Origin: JBCBZH01 sp039815415
Lineage (GTDB): Bacteria; Bacteroidota; Rhodothermia; Rhodothermales; Rubricoccaceae
Direction of reading: 5' to 3'
Length of the DNA: 6,947 bases
Assembly (NCBI GenBank): GCA_039815415.1
Contig: JBCBZH010000239.1
Location: 1-6,947, forward strand
Part shown: piece by piece, positions 5,793 to 6,947 of the stretch
Layout: each line of letters begins with the position of its first letter
Numbering within the stretch: position 1 is the first letter of the stretch
The notes under the pieces: model-generated
The model's input: the letters and a program-made list of their open reading frames with translations, nothing else
What the model was told of the DNA's origin: nothing
Databases searched by the model: none
Made by a program: the position numbers and the translations under genes

Positions 5793-6947
5793 ATGGCCGA
5801 CCCGACGTACTCCGACGACGAGCTTGCGGACTTCTTCGGTTCCCCCAGCGCACGCCGCGCCGGACGCCCCGATGACGTGACCACTACAGCTCCGCAGGTC
5901 TCCCGAGAAGATGCCGAGTTGGAAGCGTTCTTTCATTCCCCGGACGCGGTCTCTGGCGACGGCGCCTCGGACACGACCACTCCCCCTCCGTCCTCTCGCG
6001 CTGGTGGCGACGGCGCAGGCGGAGATGGCGCCTGGACGCCTCCGCCCTCCGGCCCGGCAGCGCCACCGGCCTACACCGGTCCCAAGGCTATCCGGCGCAA
6101 GAAAACGCGCCGCGCGCTGGCGATCGTGATCGGGTTGGTAGGGCTTGGCATGCTGGCGGGTGTCGGGCTGGTGGTCTACCTCTCCCAAGGCCTGCCTTCT
6201 CTCGCAGAGATCGAGAATCCACAGAACAAGCTGGCGACGACGGTCTACACCTCCGATGGCGTCGAGATGGCGCGCTACTACGATGGCGAGAACCGCACGT
6301 GGATCCCATTGGAGGAGATGGCCGTGCATATCCCCAATGCCCTGATCTCGACCGAAGACCGGCGTTTTTATGCGCACTGGGGCATGGACCTGCGCGGACT
6401 CGCGGCAGCGATCCGAGACGCCATCCAGACGGGAGATCTGCGAGGCGCCTCCACCATCACGCAACAGCTCGCACGAAACCTCTACGAGTCGGTTGGCACG
6501 GAGCGACGCATTACTCGAAAGATCCGCGAGCTGCTGACAGCGATTCGAATCGAGCGGACGTACACCAAGGATGAAATCCTGGAGGCCTACCTCAACACGG
6601 TCCCCTTCCTGTACAACGCCTACGGAATCGAGGCGGCCAGCCAGACCTACTTCTCGAAGTCCGCCGCTGACCTCGCGCCCGAAGAGGCCGCCACGTTGGT
6701 CGGGATGCTCGCGGCCAACACCCGGTTCGATCCGGTCCGCAACCCGGAGAACTCGATGGAGCGCAGAAATCTGGTGCTCAGCCGCATGAACCGCGAGGGA
6801 GTTCTCCCAGACGCGGAGTACCAGACGGCTCTCGAGACCCCCATCCAGCTCCAGTTCGATGTCTACTCGCACGAGGACAACCTGGCGCCGCACCTCGCTG
6901 AGGTCTTGCGCCTCTGGTTCCGGGACTGGTGTGAGCAGAACGGGTAC
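5793..6947 (+). CDS. Class A penicillin-binding protein (PBP1A-type), N-terminal part
   Basis: The gene starts at the ATG at 5793 and runs off the right edge in an open frame; 385 residues are visible. Class A PBPs polymerise lipid II into glycan strands and cross-link the peptides. Residues 1-107 form a long acidic, then Gly/Pro-rich cytoplasmic tail. A basic patch IRRKKTRR (100-107) precedes a single membrane anchor (about 108-130). The glycosyltransferase family 51 domain follows: STEDRRFYAHWGMD with catalytic E188, GASTITQQLARNLY (219-231), RKIRE (242-246) and EILEAYLNTVPF (261-272). The transpeptidase domain lies beyond the window. The tail carries a duplicated motif, D8-A20 and D40-A52, sharing D-x-E-L-x-x-F-F-x-S-P-x-A. 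No Shine-Dalgarno; cccctctgac precedes the ATG, much like ccctctgc before the upstream gene. Family identity is firm. Whether it is the main or an accessory PBP cannot be told. Confidence 0.92.
   Translation, partial: MADPTYSDDELADFFGSPSARRAGRPDDVTTTAPQVSREDAELEAFFHSPDAVSGDGASDTTTPPPSSRAGGDGAGGDGAWTPPPSGPAAPPAYTGPKAIRRKKTRRALAIVIGLVGLGMLAGVGLVVYLSQGLPSLAEIENPQNKLATTVYTSDGVEMARYYDGENRTWIPLEEMAVHIPNALISTEDRRFYAHWGMDLRGLAAAIRDAIQTGDLRGASTITQQLARNLYESVGTERRITRKIRELLTAIRIERTYTKDEILEAYLNTVPFLYNAYGIEAASQTYFSKSAADLAPEEAATLVGMLAANTRFDPVRNPENSMERRNLVLSRMNREGVLPDAEYQTALETPIQLQFDVYSHEDNLAPHLAEVLRLWFRDWCEQNGY

Noticed and set aside
5625..6893. Long minus-strand open frame (422 codons) opposite the LpxH-like and PBP genes, and others like it opposite nhaA and the rhomboids
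   Set aside because: They are antisense to genes with clear catalytic motifs, are rich in Arg/Gly/Ala without motifs, and are typical of high-GC DNA.
1..6947. Search for CRISPR arrays, insertion sequences, integrase, toxin-antitoxin or defence genes
   Set aside because: No spaced repeats, transposase motifs or defence domains were seen; all long coding regions are explained by housekeeping membrane and envelope genes.

Overview
The window is GC-rich, densely coding bacterial DNA with seven protein genes. Two are cut by the window edges. I see no rRNA, tRNA, CRISPR array, insertion sequence or phage gene. The best lineage guess is a GC-rich member of Bacteroidota/Rhodothermota. This is an inference from three things: an active rhomboid, a degenerate rhomboid with a short C-terminal helical domain, and a membrane-anchored endonuclease/exonuclease/phosphatase (EEP) protein in a row, which I recall as a recurrent Bacteroidota arrangement; an LpxH-like hydrolase of the type that carries an EYxxxVPK segment; and starts that mostly lack a Shine-Dalgarno sequence. 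A lipid A hydrolase would also imply a Gram-negative envelope.

Layout. Positions 1-4785 are read leftwards (minus strand) and 4973-6947 rightwards, diverging from a 187-bp spacer at 4786-4972. The minus strand, in transcription order, first has an operon-like trio: an active rhomboid protease (4785-4102), a rhomboid pseudoprotease that has lost the catalytic Ser and His (4050-3115), and an EEP-domain protein with three membrane helices (3125-1977), whose GTG start overlaps the preceding stop region by 11 bp. A gene-free stretch of about 330 bp follows. Then comes nhaA, a Na+/H+ antiporter with a run of ten G inside its coding sequence (285-1649), a strong GC-rich hairpin (229-260), and the first 66 codons of a Ca2+/Na+ antiporter (1-199). 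The plus strand carries an LpxH-like metallophosphoesterase (4973-5758) and, 34 bp on, the first 385 codons of a class A penicillin-binding protein (5793 to the edge).

How it fits together. All products except the phosphoesterase are predicted membrane proteins. The two left-hand genes move cations (Na+/H+, Ca2+/Na+). The right-hand pair serves the envelope: lipid A precursor hydrolysis and peptidoglycan polymerisation. The rhomboid trio looks like a membrane-proteolysis module of unknown substrate.

Most worth a second look are the paired active and dead rhomboids, a duplicated short acidic FF-S-P motif in the cytoplasmic tail of the penicillin-binding protein, the G10 tract in nhaA, and pyrimidine-rich stretches in front of several start codons. 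I found no clearly new multi-gene defence or mobile system.
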